NCBI GenBank assembly: GCA_007116575.1
Contig: SKIF01000014.1
Location: 1-64,000, forward strand
DNA from: Paracoccaceae bacterium
GTDB lineage: Bacteria > Pseudomonadota > Alphaproteobacteria > Rhodobacterales > Rhodobacteraceae
Direction: 5' to 3'
Length of the DNA stretch: 64,000 nucleotides
The translations under genes and the position numbers were made by a program. This document shows positions 51,147-63,628 of the stretch, one piece after another (position 1 is the first letter of the stretch; each line of letters starts with the position of its first letter). The notes below the pieces were generated by a model that searched no databases, was not told the origin of the DNA, and was given only the letters and a program-made list of their open reading frames with translations.

Positions 51147-51755
51147 ATGCTCGACCGCCATTTGCGCCCCTTGCTGGACCCGCCGCTTGACCGGATGGGA
51201 CAGGTCATGGCGCGCAGCGGGATTTCGGCCAACGCGGTCACGCTGACCGGGCTGGCGCTGGGACTGGCGGCAGCGGGGGCGGTTCTGGCCGGGGCCTTCA
51301 TGCTGGCGCTGCTGCTGATCCTTGCCTCGCGGCTGGCCGACGGGCTGGATGGAGCGGTCGCGCGGGTGAGGGGCGTGACGGATTTCGGCGGCTATCTGGA
51401 CATTACCTGCGACTATGTCTTCTACGCGGCCATCCCGCTGGCTTTTATCATGCTCGACCCTGCGGCAAACGGGGTGGCGGGCGGGTTCCTGCTGCTGAGT
51501 TTCTATGTCAATGCCGGTTCGTTTCTGGGGTTTTCGGTTCTGGCCGAAAAGCGCCAGATGCAGAGCAGCGCGCATGGCGTGAAATCGCTTTATTTCGCCG
51601 GCGGGCTCTTGGAAGGGACCGAGACGATCCTGTTCTTCCTGCTGCTGTGCCTCATGCCATTTTGGTTCGCCCCGCTCGCCTGGGGTTTTGGCCTGCTGTG
51701 CCTGATCACGGCCGCCGCGCGTGTCGTGCTGGCGGCACAGGTGTTTCGCGACTGA
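51147..51755 (+). CDS. CDP-alcohol phosphatidyltransferase family protein
   Basis: LADGLDGAVARVRGVTDFGGYLD, DG..AR..G..D motif. Confidence 0.87.
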   Translation: MLDRHLRPLLDPPLDRMGQVMARSGISANAVTLTGLALGLAAAGAVLAGAFMLALLLILASRLADGLDGAVARVRGVTDFGGYLDITCDYVFYAAIPLAFIMLDPAANGVAGGFLLLSFYVNAGSFLGFSVLAEKRQMQSSAHGVKSLYFAGGLLEGTETILFFLLLCLMPFWFAPLAWGFGLLCLITAAARVVLAAQVFRD

Positions 51756-51786
51756 TCCGCCGGTCGCCGGGGTGGCCGGTCCCGCG

Positions 51787-52104
51787 CTACGGCGCGCAGT
51801 TGCGGCAATAAGGCGTTTCGGGCAACAGATCGAGCCTTTCCTCGCTGATCGCGGTGCCGCAAGTGACGCAATGGCCATAGCTGCCCTCGTCAATGCGCGC
51901 CAGCGCAGCATTGAGCATCCGGATTTCCTTCTGCGCCGAGAGACCCAGCGCCTCGAGCGGTTCGTCCTGTTCATGTTCGGTTGCGCTGTCTTCCCAGTCG
52001 CGATTGACCTCGACCGACAATTCCTGATCCACATAAGTCATGCGCGCGAAAAGCTCGCGCTTGCGGGCGCGGAGTTGTTCGGCGCGCGCAGCGATATCGG
52101 TCAT
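51787..52104 (-). CDS. TraR/DksA-type C4 zinc-finger protein
   Basis: LNAALARIDEGSYGHCVTCGTAISEERLDLLPETPYCRNCA. Confidence 0.88.
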   Translation of the reverse strand: MTDIAARAEQLRARKRELFARMTYVDQELSVEVNRDWEDSATEHEQDEPLEALGLSAQKEIRMLNAALARIDEGSYGHCVTCGTAISEERLDLLPETPYCRNCAP

Positions 52105-52216
52105 GTCGGTTCTCCTTAGTCTGGTCGAGCCCCAGAATGCGCGGGCTGCGCGGGCGCGTCCTTGATCCGTGTCAAATGCCTCTTTTCGCGCGGCACGGCA
52201 GGGGCTAAGAGGGGCC

Positions 52217-52978
52217 ATGCTCAAGACCCGCATCATCCCCTGCCTGGACGTGGCCGATGGCCGTGTGGTCAAAGGCGTGAATTTCGTCGATCTGCGCGAT
52301 GCGGGCGACCCGGTCGAGGCGGCGAAAGCCTATGACGCTGCGGGGGCGGATGAGCTGTGCTTTCTCGACATCCACGCCACGCACGAAAATCGCGGGACCA
52401 TGTTCGATCTGGTCACGCGCACGGCAGAGAACTGCTTTATGCCGCTGACGGTTGGCGGGGGCGTGCGTACGGTCGAGGACGTGCGCGCACTGCTTCTGGC
52501 AGGGGCGGACAAGGTGTCGTTCAATTCCGCAGCAGTGGCCGACCCGGATGTGGTGGCGCGCGCGGCGGACCGTTTTGGCAGCCAGTGCATCGTCGTGGCC
52601 ATCGACGCCAAGACCGTTGCACCGGGGGAGTGGCAGATCTTCACCCATGGCGGGCGCAGGCCGACTGGGGTCGATGCCGTGGAATTCGCCCGCACGGTCG
52701 CGGCAAAGGGCGCAGGCGAGATCCTGCTGACCTCGATGGACCGCGACGGGACAAAGGCAGGGTTCAATCTGGACCTCACCCGCGCGATTGTCGATGCTGT
52801 GGGAATCCCGGTTATCGCCTCGGGCGGGGTCGGCAATCTTGATCATCTGGTCGAGGGAGTATCGGTCGCGGGGGCCTCGGCGGTGCTGGCGGCCTCGATC
52901 TTTCATTTCGGCGAATACACCATCGGCGAGGCCAAAGCGCATATGGCCGCCGCCGGCATCCCGGTGAGGCTGGCATGA
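52217..52978 (+). CDS. hisF: Imidazole glycerol phosphate synthase subunit HisF
   Basis: [52 protein letters not shown]. Confidence 0.96.
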   Translation: MLKTRIIPCLDVADGRVVKGVNFVDLRDAGDPVEAAKAYDAAGADELCFLDIHATHENRGTMFDLVTRTAENCFMPLTVGGGVRTVEDVRALLLAGADKVSFNSAAVADPDVVARAADRFGSQCIVVAIDAKTVAPGEWQIFTHGGRRPTGVDAVEFARTVAAKGAGEILLTSMDRDGTKAGFNLDLTRAIVDAVGIPVIASGGVGNLDHLVEGVSVAGASAVLAASIFHFGEYTIGEAKAHMAAAGIPVRLA

Positions 52979-53301
52979 GCGCGCCCGATCATCCCATTGC
53001 GCGTCTGGCCGCGACCATTGCCGCGCGGCAGGGCGCCGACCCAGAGGTAAGCTGGACCGCGAAACTCATGGCCAAAGGGCCCGAAAAATGCGCCGAGAAA
53101 TTCGGCGAAGAAGCCATCGAGGCGGTGATCGAGGCGATCAAGGGCGACCGTGCCCGCCTGAGCTCGGAAGCGGCGGATGTGATCTATCACCTGCTGGTCA
53201 TGTGTGCCGCGCGCGGGGTGACGCTGGCCGATATCGAGGCAGAACTGGCGCGTCGCGAGGGAACGTCTGGCGTGGCCGAGAAAGCGGCGCGCAGGTCCTA
53301 A
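52975..53301 (+). CDS. hisE: Phosphoribosyl-ATP diphosphatase
   Basis: [30 protein letters not shown]...[12 protein letters not shown]. Confidence 0.94.
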   Translation: MSAPDHPIARLAATIAARQGADPEVSWTAKLMAKGPEKCAEKFGEEAIEAVIEAIKGDRARLSSEAADVIYHLLVMCAARGVTLADIEAELARREGTSGVAEKAARRS

Positions 53302-53365
53302 GCCGCCTTGCCCTGCCCCGGATCGGGGTATACAGAACACATGTTAAGCAACTCGCAGGCACGAC

Positions 53366-54268
53366 ATGAACGAGTGGCTGCTCTCACTGGTGGGCACCCC
53401 TGAAGGCGCAAGGCTGGCCACGGCTCTCGCACTGACCGCCGCGCTTGCGCATGCGGTCTTCGGCGCGCTGCAGAAGGGGATGCATGATCCGTGGCTGACG
53501 CGCGGGGCAATCGATTTCTGGCTGGTTATCATCGCCGGGCCGTTCGCGCTGTTCTATTTCGGCCCGCCTGCGCCCTTCATGTGGCCTGTGCTGGCCGGGG
53601 TGGTGGTGATCCATTTCCTCTACAAGCTGGCCATGGCGCTGGCCTATGAACGCGCGGCCTTTACCGTGGTCTACCCTGTGGTGCGCGGCACCGGGCCGCT
53701 GATCACGATCTTTGCCGCCATGGCGATCTTTGGCGAGCGATACACGGCTCTGCAATGGCTGGGCGTCGCCTGCCTGTCCGGGGGCATTTTGCTGCTCGCG
53801 CTGCGCAACCTGTCAGAAGAAAGGATCGACCCGCGCGCGCTCAAGATCGGCCTTGTCTGGGCGCTGATCGGCGGCGTGACCGTGGCGCTTTATACCACTT
53901 ATGACGCCTGGGCAATCCGGCTCTCGGGCGACCCGCTGGGCTTTGTGGCGTGGTTCTTTTTCCTGTCGTCTTTCGACTTCGCCATCCTCGCGGCTTGGCG
54001 CTACCGGCGCATGGCCGCCCCCCCTTCCCCGCGCCCACTGATGCTGCGGGGCTTTGCCGGGGCGGTGATCGGCTATGTCAGCTTCGGGTCGGTCATGGTC
54101 GCGACACTGGTCGGCAAGGTGGGCGAAGCCGCGATCCTGCGCGAGACCTCGACCGTCTTTGCCGCCCTGATCGGCTGGTTCATCCTGAAAGAGCGTGTCG
54201 GCCCGCGCAAGCTGGCGCTGATGGTGATGATCGCGCTGGGGGCGATGATCGTGGAATTCGGGCGCTAG
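53366..54268 (+). CDS. DMT/EamA family transporter
   Basis: Ten hydrophobic segments; AFTVVYPVVRGTGPLITIFAAMAIFGERYTALQWLGV. Confidence 0.85.
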   Translation: MNEWLLSLVGTPEGARLATALALTAALAHAVFGALQKGMHDPWLTRGAIDFWLVIIAGPFALFYFGPPAPFMWPVLAGVVVIHFLYKLAMALAYERAAFTVVYPVVRGTGPLITIFAAMAIFGERYTALQWLGVACLSGGILLLALRNLSEERIDPRALKIGLVWALIGGVTVALYTTYDAWAIRLSGDPLGFVAWFFFLSSFDFAILAAWRYRRMAAPPSPRPLMLRGFAGAVIGYVSFGSVMVATLVGKVGEAAILRETSTVFAALIGWFILKERVGPRKLALMVMIALGAMIVEFGR

Positions 54269-54735
54269 AGCCGCGACGAGATGATGCCCGTGTTGATCCC
54301 GCCCATGCGCAATTCGCCATAGAGGCGCTGATATTCCATCTTGGGGCAAAGGTTCTCGACCACCTCCACTCCGCGCGCGCGGGCCTTTGCGGCGGCCTCG
54401 GCGTGTTCGACGCCGATCTGCATCCAGACCGTGCGCAGCCCCGGCAGATGCTCCAGTGCCTCATCGACAATCGGCGGCACCGCCTCGGAGCGACGGAAGA
54501 TATCGACCATATCCACATCCGCGGGGCAGTCGGCGAGGCTGGCGCGCACGGTCTCGCCAAAAAGGGTCTCGCCGGCATGGCCGGGATTGACCGGGATCAC
54601 GCGAAACCCCTTCAGCTTGAGATAGCGCGCCACATAATAGCTGGGCCGGACCGGATTGGCCGAAACGCCGACCACGGCGATCAAACGGGTCCGGGTCAGG
54701 ATGCGGCGGAGGGTGGTGTCATCGGGGCGGGTCAT
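54265..54735 (-). CDS. CoA-binding protein (YccU-like)
   Basis: LIAVVGVSANPVRPSYYVARYLKLKGFRVIPVNP; ARARGVEVVENLCPKMEYQRL. Confidence 0.88.
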   Translation of the reverse strand: MTRPDDTTLRRILTRTRLIAVVGVSANPVRPSYYVARYLKLKGFRVIPVNPGHAGETLFGETVRASLADCPADVDMVDIFRRSEAVPPIVDEALEHLPGLRTVWMQIGVEHAEAAAKARARGVEVVENLCPKMEYQRLYGELRMGGINTGIISSRL

Positions 54736-54774
54736 GGCGCGATGGTGGCGCGGTCGGAGCCTCGGCGCAAGACG

Positions 54775-54801
54775 AAAAAACGCCCGGCGAGACGCCGGGC
54801 G
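54775..54801 (-). terminator. Intrinsic terminator
   Basis: Minus strand CGCCCGGCG-TCT-CGCCGGGCG-TTTTTT, 9-bp stem. Confidence 0.88.
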
Positions 54802-54853
54802 CAGGTGCGGAACGAGGGACAGTAACAATACAGACGCGGATGTTCCGGTCCTG
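54775..54853 (-). ncRNA. Candidate small RNA or uvrB 3' UTR-derived RNA
   Basis: Minus strand -10-like TATAGT at 54860-54865, then about 78 nt without a convincing ORF, ending in the strong terminator. Confidence 0.35.
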
Positions 54854-54919
54854 CGTCACACTATAGCAGATGGGGGCGCTTGGCGCGATTTCCAGTGACA
54901 CTCGCGCAACTGTGAGGGG

Positions 54920-57094
<2,175 letters not shown>

Positions 57095-57215
57095 GATGGC
57101 ATCCTTGGCAGCAGGTCCATACTTGGGCTTTCGCACGATGGCTTCAAGCGGGAAAGAGGCATGGACGCGCGCACGCGCCCTTGCCTCGCCGCGCCGTCCG
57201 ACGGAAAATGCTGTC

Positions 57216-59027
57216 ATGAAACGATATGCCCCTCTGTTGCAGCTTGGACTGATTCTCGGTCTGTTGCTGCTGGCTTTCTCGCTGAGCGGCGATTTTCAGG
57301 AAATCGCCGCCGGGGTCGCGCTGTTCCTTTTGGGCATGATGCTGCTGGAGGATGGGTTCAAAGCCATGGGTGGCGGGCTGCTGGAGCGGTTCCTGGCGGC
57401 CAGCACAGGCAGCCTGCCGCGCGCGATGGGCTTCGGCATGGCCGCCACGACCGTCACGCAATCCAGCTCGCTCGTCTCGGTGATCGCGATTTCCTTTCTC
57501 AGCGCGGGGCTGATCTCGCTGGCCGCCGGGGTCGGGATCATCTTCGGGGCCAATCTGGGCACCACGACCGGGGCCTGGCTGATCGCGGGGGTGGGCGTGC
57601 GGGTGGATATCGCGCGCTACGCCATGCCGATCCTTGCCTTCGGGGCGGTGCTGATGTTCCAGCGGGCGCGGGGGTTGCGCGGGGCGGGGCTGGTGCTCCT
57701 CGGGATCGGGCTGGTCTTCCTGGGCATTGCCTTTATCAAGGACGGGTTTGACGCCTTCAGCGCGGGGTTCGATCTGACACGGCTGGCGCTGACCGGCGTG
57801 CTGGGGCTGGTGGTCTATACGCTGATCGGCGCGGGCGCGACTGTGGTGATGCAGTCAAGCCATGCCACCATGCTCTTGGTGATCACGGCACTGGCCTCGG
57901 GGCAGATCAGCTATGAGAACGCGCTCGCGGTGGCCATCGGCGCCAATATCGGCACCACGGTCACGGCGCTGATCGGGGCGGCGCAGGCGAATTTTCAGGG
58001 CAAGCGACTGGCGCTGGGGCATCTGATCTTCAACATGGTCACGGCAGTCACCGCGCTGGTGCTGATCGTGCCGTTGCGGATGCTGGTGGACGGGATCAGC
58101 GACCTTGTCGGCATTGCGCCCGACGATTTCGCGCTGCGGCTGGCGGTCTTTCACACTCTGTTCAACCTCTTGGGCATTGTCTTGATGGTGCCGCAGATGC
58201 CGCGCCTGCTGGCCTATCTCGAACGCCGCATCGCCTCGCCCGCGCCCTCGATCAGCCAGCCGCGTTATATCAATGCCGATCTGGGCAGCTTCCCGGTCAC
58301 GCTGTTGACGGCGATGAAGAACGAATTGCGCCATCTGGCGCAGAATGCGGCGCATCTGATTGCCGGAGCGGTCAATCTGCGGCTTGATGACCTGTTGGCA
58401 TCAAAGGATCTGCGCCTGACCGTCGAACGCAGCCGCGAGGCCATCGGGCTGGATGTCGAGCGCCGCTATGAGGAGAAGATCAAGACCCTGCATTCGGCCA
58501 TCGTGGAGTTTGCCGCGCAGAAGACAGCGCTCAGCCTGCCTGCCGCGGCGGCGCTGCGCTTGCAGGAACTGCGCGACGGAGCCAATGCGCTGGTCCGCGC
58601 GGTCAAGGCCGTCAAGCACCTGCACGAAAACACGCGCCGCTATACCGAAGTGCCGCAGGGCGAGGTGACGGTTCTCTATGACCGGCTGCGCGAATCCATC
58701 GCGCAGATCCTTGTCGAGATTGAGGCGCTGGAGGCCGCTCCGCCCGAGAGCCGCTCGGCGCTCTGGATCGCCGAGGAACGCAGCGCCTTGCGCGACGAAT
58801 CGGCCAAGGTCAGCAAGTTGGTCGAGCGGTTGCTTCAGCGCCGCCAGATCGCTGCCACGAATGCCACCTCCTTCCTGAACGATGCGCGTTATGCTCAGGA
58901 AGCGATGGAAGCGCTGCTGGATGCAGCAGAACTCCTCTATCTTGACGACGATCAGGCCATGGCCGAGATCGAGCGGCTGCTGGCAATGGAAGCGGCCGAC
59001 GAGGGCGAGGAGCCGCTAGCGTCATGA
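57216..59027 (+). CDS. Na/Pi cotransporter family protein with PhoU-like C-terminus
   Basis: [46 protein letters not shown] repeated QSSS motifs; helical C-terminal region. Confidence 0.88.
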   Translation: MKRYAPLLQLGLILGLLLLAFSLSGDFQEIAAGVALFLLGMMLLEDGFKAMGGGLLERFLAASTGSLPRAMGFGMAATTVTQSSSLVSVIAISFLSAGLISLAAGVGIIFGANLGTTTGAWLIAGVGVRVDIARYAMPILAFGAVLMFQRARGLRGAGLVLLGIGLVFLGIAFIKDGFDAFSAGFDLTRLALTGVLGLVVYTLIGAGATVVMQSSHATMLLVITALASGQISYENALAVAIGANIGTTVTALIGAAQANFQGKRLALGHLIFNMVTAVTALVLIVPLRMLVDGISDLVGIAPDDFALRLAVFHTLFNLLGIVLMVPQMPRLLAYLERRIASPAPSISQPRYINADLGSFPVTLLTAMKNELRHLAQNAAHLIAGAVNLRLDDLLASKDLRLTVERSREAIGLDVERRYEEKIKTLHSAIVEFAAQKTALSLPAAAALRLQELRDGANALVRAVKAVKHLHENTRRYTEVPQGEVTVLYDRLRESIAQILVEIEALEAAPPESRSALWIAEERSALRDESAKVSKLVERLLQRRQIAATNATSFLNDARYAQEAMEALLDAAELLYLDDDQAMAEIERLLAMEAADEGEEPLAS

Positions 59028-59078
59028 CAGTGACACATGACCGTGTTAGCCTTTGCCACCGGCCCGCGAGGTGCGCCG

Positions 59079-59360
59079 ATGGCTTTTGAAAAACTGACTG
59101 CGAAGCTCGACAAGTATTTTGGGCGACTCGGCGAAGGCGAGGCGCGCAAGATCAGGTCCGCCGATGTCGGAAAGATCATTGCCAAGCTGGAAAAGCGGCG
59201 CGCGGATCTGGCGCTTGAAGCACTCAAGAAGCCGCACAAGGGCGAACGATTGGCGCAAAAGATCGAGGCCGCCGACGCAATGCTGACGCGGGCGCGCTTC
59301 CTTCTGGACAAGGTGCAGACCGAAGGGCCTGAGGCAGATGGCCCGGATGGCAAGGATTGA
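59079..59360 (+). CDS. Conserved hypothetical protein (helical, 93 aa)
   Basis: MAFEKLTAKLDKYFGRLGEGEARKIRSADVGKIIAKLEKRRADLALEALKKPHKGERLAQKIEAADAML. Confidence 0.65.
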   Translation: MAFEKLTAKLDKYFGRLGEGEARKIRSADVGKIIAKLEKRRADLALEALKKPHKGERLAQKIEAADAMLTRARFLLDKVQTEGPEADGPDGKD

Positions 59361-59411
59361 CCCGCCCGCGCGGGACGGCTAGCCATGTCATGTTCGCACG
59401 GGGAGGGCAGC

Positions 59412-60602
59412 ATGGCAGGGTCAGGGCAGTCGGCGGAACTCGGGCGCTGCAAGGCCATTCTCGCCGATCTGGTGGCATTTCCGACTGTCTCATCCGACAG
59501 CAATCACGAAATCATCGACTATCTGGCCGATGCGCTGAAGACCGCTGGCGCACGCTTCTGGACCGAACCCGATCCGACAGGCACAAAAGCCAATCTCTTT
59601 GCCACCATCGGCCCGGACTGCGCGGGCGGCGTGGTGCTCTCGGGCCATACTGATGTCGTCCCGGTGGCCGATCAGCCTTGGAGCACCGACCCGTTCACTC
59701 TGGTCGAGCGCGAGGGGCGGCTTTACGGGCGCGGTACCTGCGACATGAAGGGCTTTGTCGCGGCCTGCGTCGCGATGGCACCGGTCTTTGCCCGCGCCGA
59801 TCTGAAAGTGCCAGTGCATTTCGCCCTGACCTATGACGAGGAGATCGGCTGTTTCGGCGCACAGGCGCTGGTGGAAAGCCTGCGCACGCGCGGGATTGCG
59901 CCCGCGGTGGCGATCATCGGCGAGCCCTCGATGATGCTGCCGGTGGACGGGCACAAGGGCTGCTATGAATACACGACATGGGTAACCGGGCTGGAAGGGC
60001 ATGGCTCGTCCCCGGACCGGGGCGTGAATGCCGTCGAACATGCCGCGCGGCTGGTGCTGGAACTGGTGCGGCTGCGCGAGGCGCTAAAGACGCGCGCGCC
60101 TGTCGATTGCCCGTTTGACCCGCCCCACAGCACGATAAATCCCGGCGTGCTGACCGGCGGACAGGCGCATAACATCATCCCCGGCAAGGCCCGCATCGAC
60201 TGGGAAATGCGCCCGGTTCAGGCCACTGATGCCGATTTCGTCAAGGCGTCTCTCGCGCGGATGATCGCGGAAGACCTGCTGCCCGCGATGCGCGCAACCT
60301 GTCCCGAGGCAAGCATCGAGACCGAAACCGTGGCCGAGGTCGCGGGGCTGGAACGCACGGCCCGGAACCCGGCGCGCGATCTGGTCATGGCGCTGACCGG
60401 GACCAACGCGCCGGGGTTGGTGCCCTTTGGCACCGAAGCGGGGCTGTTTCAGTCCATTGGCATTGCCTCGGTCATCTGCGGGCCGGGGGATATCGCGCAG
60501 GCGCACAAGCCCGATGAATTCGTCACGCTCGATCAGCTTTCCGCCTGTCTCGACCTGCTGGCGCGGCTGGCACACCGGATGGAGCAGGGGCCAGTGACCT
60601 GA
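59412..60602 (+). CDS. argE: Acetylornithine deacetylase (M20 family)
   Basis: VVLSGHTDVVPVADQPWSTDPFTLVEREGRLYGRGTCDMKGFVA; TYDEEIGCFGA. Confidence 0.9.
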   Translation: MAGSGQSAELGRCKAILADLVAFPTVSSDSNHEIIDYLADALKTAGARFWTEPDPTGTKANLFATIGPDCAGGVVLSGHTDVVPVADQPWSTDPFTLVEREGRLYGRGTCDMKGFVAACVAMAPVFARADLKVPVHFALTYDEEIGCFGAQALVESLRTRGIAPAVAIIGEPSMMLPVDGHKGCYEYTTWVTGLEGHGSSPDRGVNAVEHAARLVLELVRLREALKTRAPVDCPFDPPHSTINPGVLTGGQAHNIIPGKARIDWEMRPVQATDADFVKASLARMIAEDLLPAMRATCPEASIETETVAEVAGLERTARNPARDLVMALTGTNAPGLVPFGTEAGLFQSIGIASVICGPGDIAQAHKPDEFVTLDQLSACLDLLARLAHRMEQGPVT

Positions 60603-60615
60603 ACACGGCCCGCGT

Positions 60616-61464
60616 TCAGAGCTCTTCCATCCGGATCCGCAGCCCCAGAGCCTGACCAAGGCGGCGCGAGATGTCGCTGAACACGGTGTCAAAAGCACGG
60701 AACATGGCCTGATTGAAACCGACCGCTGCGGGCGTGGCGGCATACTCGACCAGAGCGCGCATTTCGTCATCCGAGAGCGGCTGATAGGCCATCAGAAAAT
60801 AGGATTCGATCCAATCCTCGGTATCGGCACGGATAGCGCGCTCCTGCTCCCAAACAAGACGCAACAGATCATCGTCCGAGAGACCGAACACGGCGTCCTC
60901 GTCCTGCATGCCCCGGTAATAGGCAAGGCTGGTGTTCAGCCCCAGAGAGACGTTCAACTCGGTCAGGTCATTGGCATAAATGCGGGCGCGTACAAGCGCC
61001 AGCCGCGCGGCCCTTGGGCTTGAGGCGGGCGCGGCCCTCGCGTCGTCCAACGCGATGCGCGCGGTCTCATCGACGGCATCATCCAGCAAAGCCTCTCGCG
61101 CGGTGATTTCAAGTCTCAGGACACGCTGGCCCAAATCGGTATCGGCAAAGGCGAGCGCTTCCTCGCGCCATGCCGGGCGGGGTTCCAGCTCGGCCTCCAA
61201 CTCAGCGAGAAAGGCAGAAAGCAACCGCTCAGAGTCGTAGATCGCATTCACATCGGACTCGAATCGCGCCAGCCGCCCGCCCTGCAGCGGAACCGCCCCT
61301 TCGGCCAATGCGGCGTGCCGCCCCTCCTCTGCCATGATCACGAACAGCTCCTCGAGCAGATAGGCGCGCGCAAGTTCACTGGCCTGCGCTGCGCGGGTCA
61401 GAACAGGAAGCGCGGCGAGAAGAGCCAACGAGACAAGGAAGATGCGAAGCAGCGGAGCGGGCAT
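60616..61464 (-). CDS. DUF2059-like secreted protein
   Basis: Signal peptide MPAPLLRIFLVSLALLAALPVLTRAAQA; YLLMAYQPLSDDEMRALVEYAATPAAVGFNQAMFRAF. Confidence 0.65.
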   Translation of the reverse strand: MPAPLLRIFLVSLALLAALPVLTRAAQASELARAYLLEELFVIMAEEGRHAALAEGAVPLQGGRLARFESDVNAIYDSERLLSAFLAELEAELEPRPAWREEALAFADTDLGQRVLRLEITAREALLDDAVDETARIALDDARAAPASSPRAARLALVRARIYANDLTELNVSLGLNTSLAYYRGMQDEDAVFGLSDDDLLRLVWEQERAIRADTEDWIESYFLMAYQPLSDDEMRALVEYAATPAAVGFNQAMFRAFDTVFSDISRRLGQALGLRIRMEEL

Positions 61465-61654
61465 GAGGGAATCCGGTATTGGTTTCGACCCGACTCTACG
61501 CAAAGCACCTGCGCGAGGCCACAGGTTTTCGCGCGCATCGGGCCGAGGGGCAAACGGGGTTGCCTTCGGGCGAGAGAGCGGTCAGCTTCGGGCCAGCGCG
61601 GCTCTGCACCCGCGCATTCCCGCGGGCAACAGAGGCCGACGCGGAGAGGACCAC

Positions 61655-62593
61655 ATGAGCGACAGAGTCGGAGGGCGCAAGATGAGTTTCGGACCCGGCA
61701 GCAAGGGCGTCTATGCCATCGCCCCCACACCATTTCTGCCCGATGGCGCGCTCGATACAGCCTCGGTTGCACAGATGACGGCGTATTACAGGCAGGTCGG
61801 GGTGCAGGGGCTGACGATTCTGGGTATCATGGGCGAGGCACCGAAGCTCGAACCGGAAGAGAGCCTGGCGGTCGTGCGCGGCGTGCTGGGGGCAGCAGAC
61901 GGGCTGCCCGTGGTTGTCGGCGTCTCGGCACCCGGTTTCGCCGCCATGCGCCGACTGGCGCAAGAGTCCATGGCCGCCGGTGCCGCAGGCGTGATGATCG
62001 CCCCGCCCGCCTCCATGCGCACGGATGAGCAAATCTGCGGATATTACCGGCAGGCCGTGGCCGCCATCGGTAGCGATATCCCATTCGTGCTGCAGGACCA
62101 CCCGACTGCGACCGGAGTGGTGATGTCGAACGCGGTGGTGCGGCGCATCATCGAAGAGAACCCCTCTTGCGTAATGCTCAAGCACGAGGACTGGCCGGGG
62201 CTCGAGAAGATCAGTGCATTGCGCCGCTGGCAGGCCGAGGACGGGCTGCGCGAGGTGTCAATCCTATGCGGCAATGGTGCGCTGTTTCTGGATTTCGAGA
62301 TGGAGCGCGGTGCCGATGGCGCGATGACCGGCTATGCCTTTCCCGAAATGCTGCTGGAGGTCGTGCGCGAGATGCGGGCAGGCAATCGCGACGCGGCGCA
62401 TGACGCCTTTGACCGGCACCTGCCCCTGCTGCGCTACGAGCATCAGCCGGGTGTCGGGCTGGCTGTGCGGAAATACGTGCTCGCGCGGCGCGGGATCATC
62501 GCGCATGACGCGCTGCGCGCGCCCTGTGCGCGGCTGAGCGCGGCAGCGCGGGCCGAGGTGGATTACCTGCTCGACCGGCTGGGGCCAGTGTGA
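61655..62593 (+). CDS. Dihydrodipicolinate synthase-family aldolase, divergent active site
   Basis: GVYAIAPTPFLPDGALDTASV...LTILGIMGEAPKL...VMLKHED Schiff-base lysine motif. Confidence 0.85.
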   Translation: MSDRVGGRKMSFGPGSKGVYAIAPTPFLPDGALDTASVAQMTAYYRQVGVQGLTILGIMGEAPKLEPEESLAVVRGVLGAADGLPVVVGVSAPGFAAMRRLAQESMAAGAAGVMIAPPASMRTDEQICGYYRQAVAAIGSDIPFVLQDHPTATGVVMSNAVVRRIIEENPSCVMLKHEDWPGLEKISALRRWQAEDGLREVSILCGNGALFLDFEMERGADGAMTGYAFPEMLLEVVREMRAGNRDAAHDAFDRHLPLLRYEHQPGVGLAVRKYVLARRGIIAHDALRAPCARLSAAARAEVDYLLDRLGPV

Positions 62594-62602
62594 GCGGGCG
62601 GA

Positions 62603-63628
62603 TCACGCCCAATCCAGCACAACCTTGCCCGATTGCCCGCTGCGCATGATCTCGAAACCCTGCGCGAAATCATCCACCGCGAAGCGATGGGTGATGACAG
62701 GGCGAATCTTCAGACCGTTTTCCAGCATCGCGATCATCTTGTACCAGGTCTCGAAAATCTCGCGCCCGTAAACCCCCTTGATCGTGATCGCCTTGAACAC
62801 GATGCGCGACCAGTCCACCGGGCTTTTCCCCGGCGGGATACCAAGAAGGGCGATGCGCCCGCCCATGACCAGATTTTCGACCATCTGGTCAAGCGCGACC
62901 TGATTGCCGGACATTTCAAGCCCGACATCGAAGCCCTCGCGCATTTTCAGACGCGATTTCACCTCAGCCAGATCTTCTTGTGCGACATTGACCGACATCA
63001 CATCGGCCACTTTTGCGGCCAGTTCCAGCCGCATCGGATTCACATCCGTGATCACCACATGACGCGCACCGACATGGCGGGCGACCGCCGCCGCCATGAT
63101 CCCGATCGGGCCAGCGCCAGTGATCAGCACATCCTCGCCCACCAGATCGAAGCTGAGCGCGGTGTGAACCGCATTGCCCAGCGGGTCGAGGATCGCACCT
63201 ATATCATCGTCAATCGCATCGGGCAGCGGCACGACATTGAAGGCCGGAAGCCGCAGGTATTCCGCGAAGGCCCCTGGTTCATTGACGCCGATGCCGCGCG
63301 TGGCGGGGTCGAGATGGAACTTGCCTGCGCGGCTCTGGCGGCTGTCGCGGCCGATCAGATGCCCCTCGCCCGAACAGCGCTGCCCGATCGCAAGCCCGGT
63401 CACATTGCGGCCCATCTCCACGATTTCGCCCGCGAATTCATGTCCCGTGATCAGCGGCACCGGCACAGTGCGCTGCGCCCAGTCATCCCAGTTCCAGATA
63501 TGAATATCGGTGCCGCAAATGCCTGTCTTGCGCACGCGGATCAGCACATCATCTGGGCCGATTTCGGGGACCGGGGCCTCGATCTGCCACAGCCCCGGCG
63601 CAGCGCGCGATTTCTCCAGCGCCTTCAT
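62603..63628 (-). CDS. tdh: L-threonine 3-dehydrogenase
   Basis: [52 protein letters not shown]. Confidence 0.95.
   Translation of the reverse strand: MKALEKSRAAPGLWQIEAPVPEIGPDDVLIRVRKTGICGTDIHIWNWDDWAQRTVPVPLITGHEFAGEIVEMGRNVTGLAIGQRCSGEGHLIGRDSRQSRAGKFHLDPATRGIGVNEPGAFAEYLRLPAFNVVPLPDAIDDDIGAILDPLGNAVHTALSFDLVGEDVLITGAGPIGIMAAAVARHVGARHVVITDVNPMRLELAAKVADVMSVNVAQEDLAEVKSRLKMREGFDVGLEMSGNQVALDQMVENLVMGGRIALLGIPPGKSPVDWSRIVFKAITIKGVYGREIFETWYKMIAMLENGLKIRPVITHRFAVDDFAQGFEIMRSGQSGKVVLDWA

Noticed and set aside
54815-54835. CTGTATT-GTTA-CTGTCCC, weak Pho-like repeat
   Set aside because: Only 5 of 7 matches in each half-site; not convincing without a matrix scan
59019-59040. GTCAT/GTCAC-rich segment after the Na/Pi cotransporter that resembles a Pho box
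   Set aside because: Repeat spacing is not 11 bp and it is downstream of the transporter, so it does not fit a PhoB site
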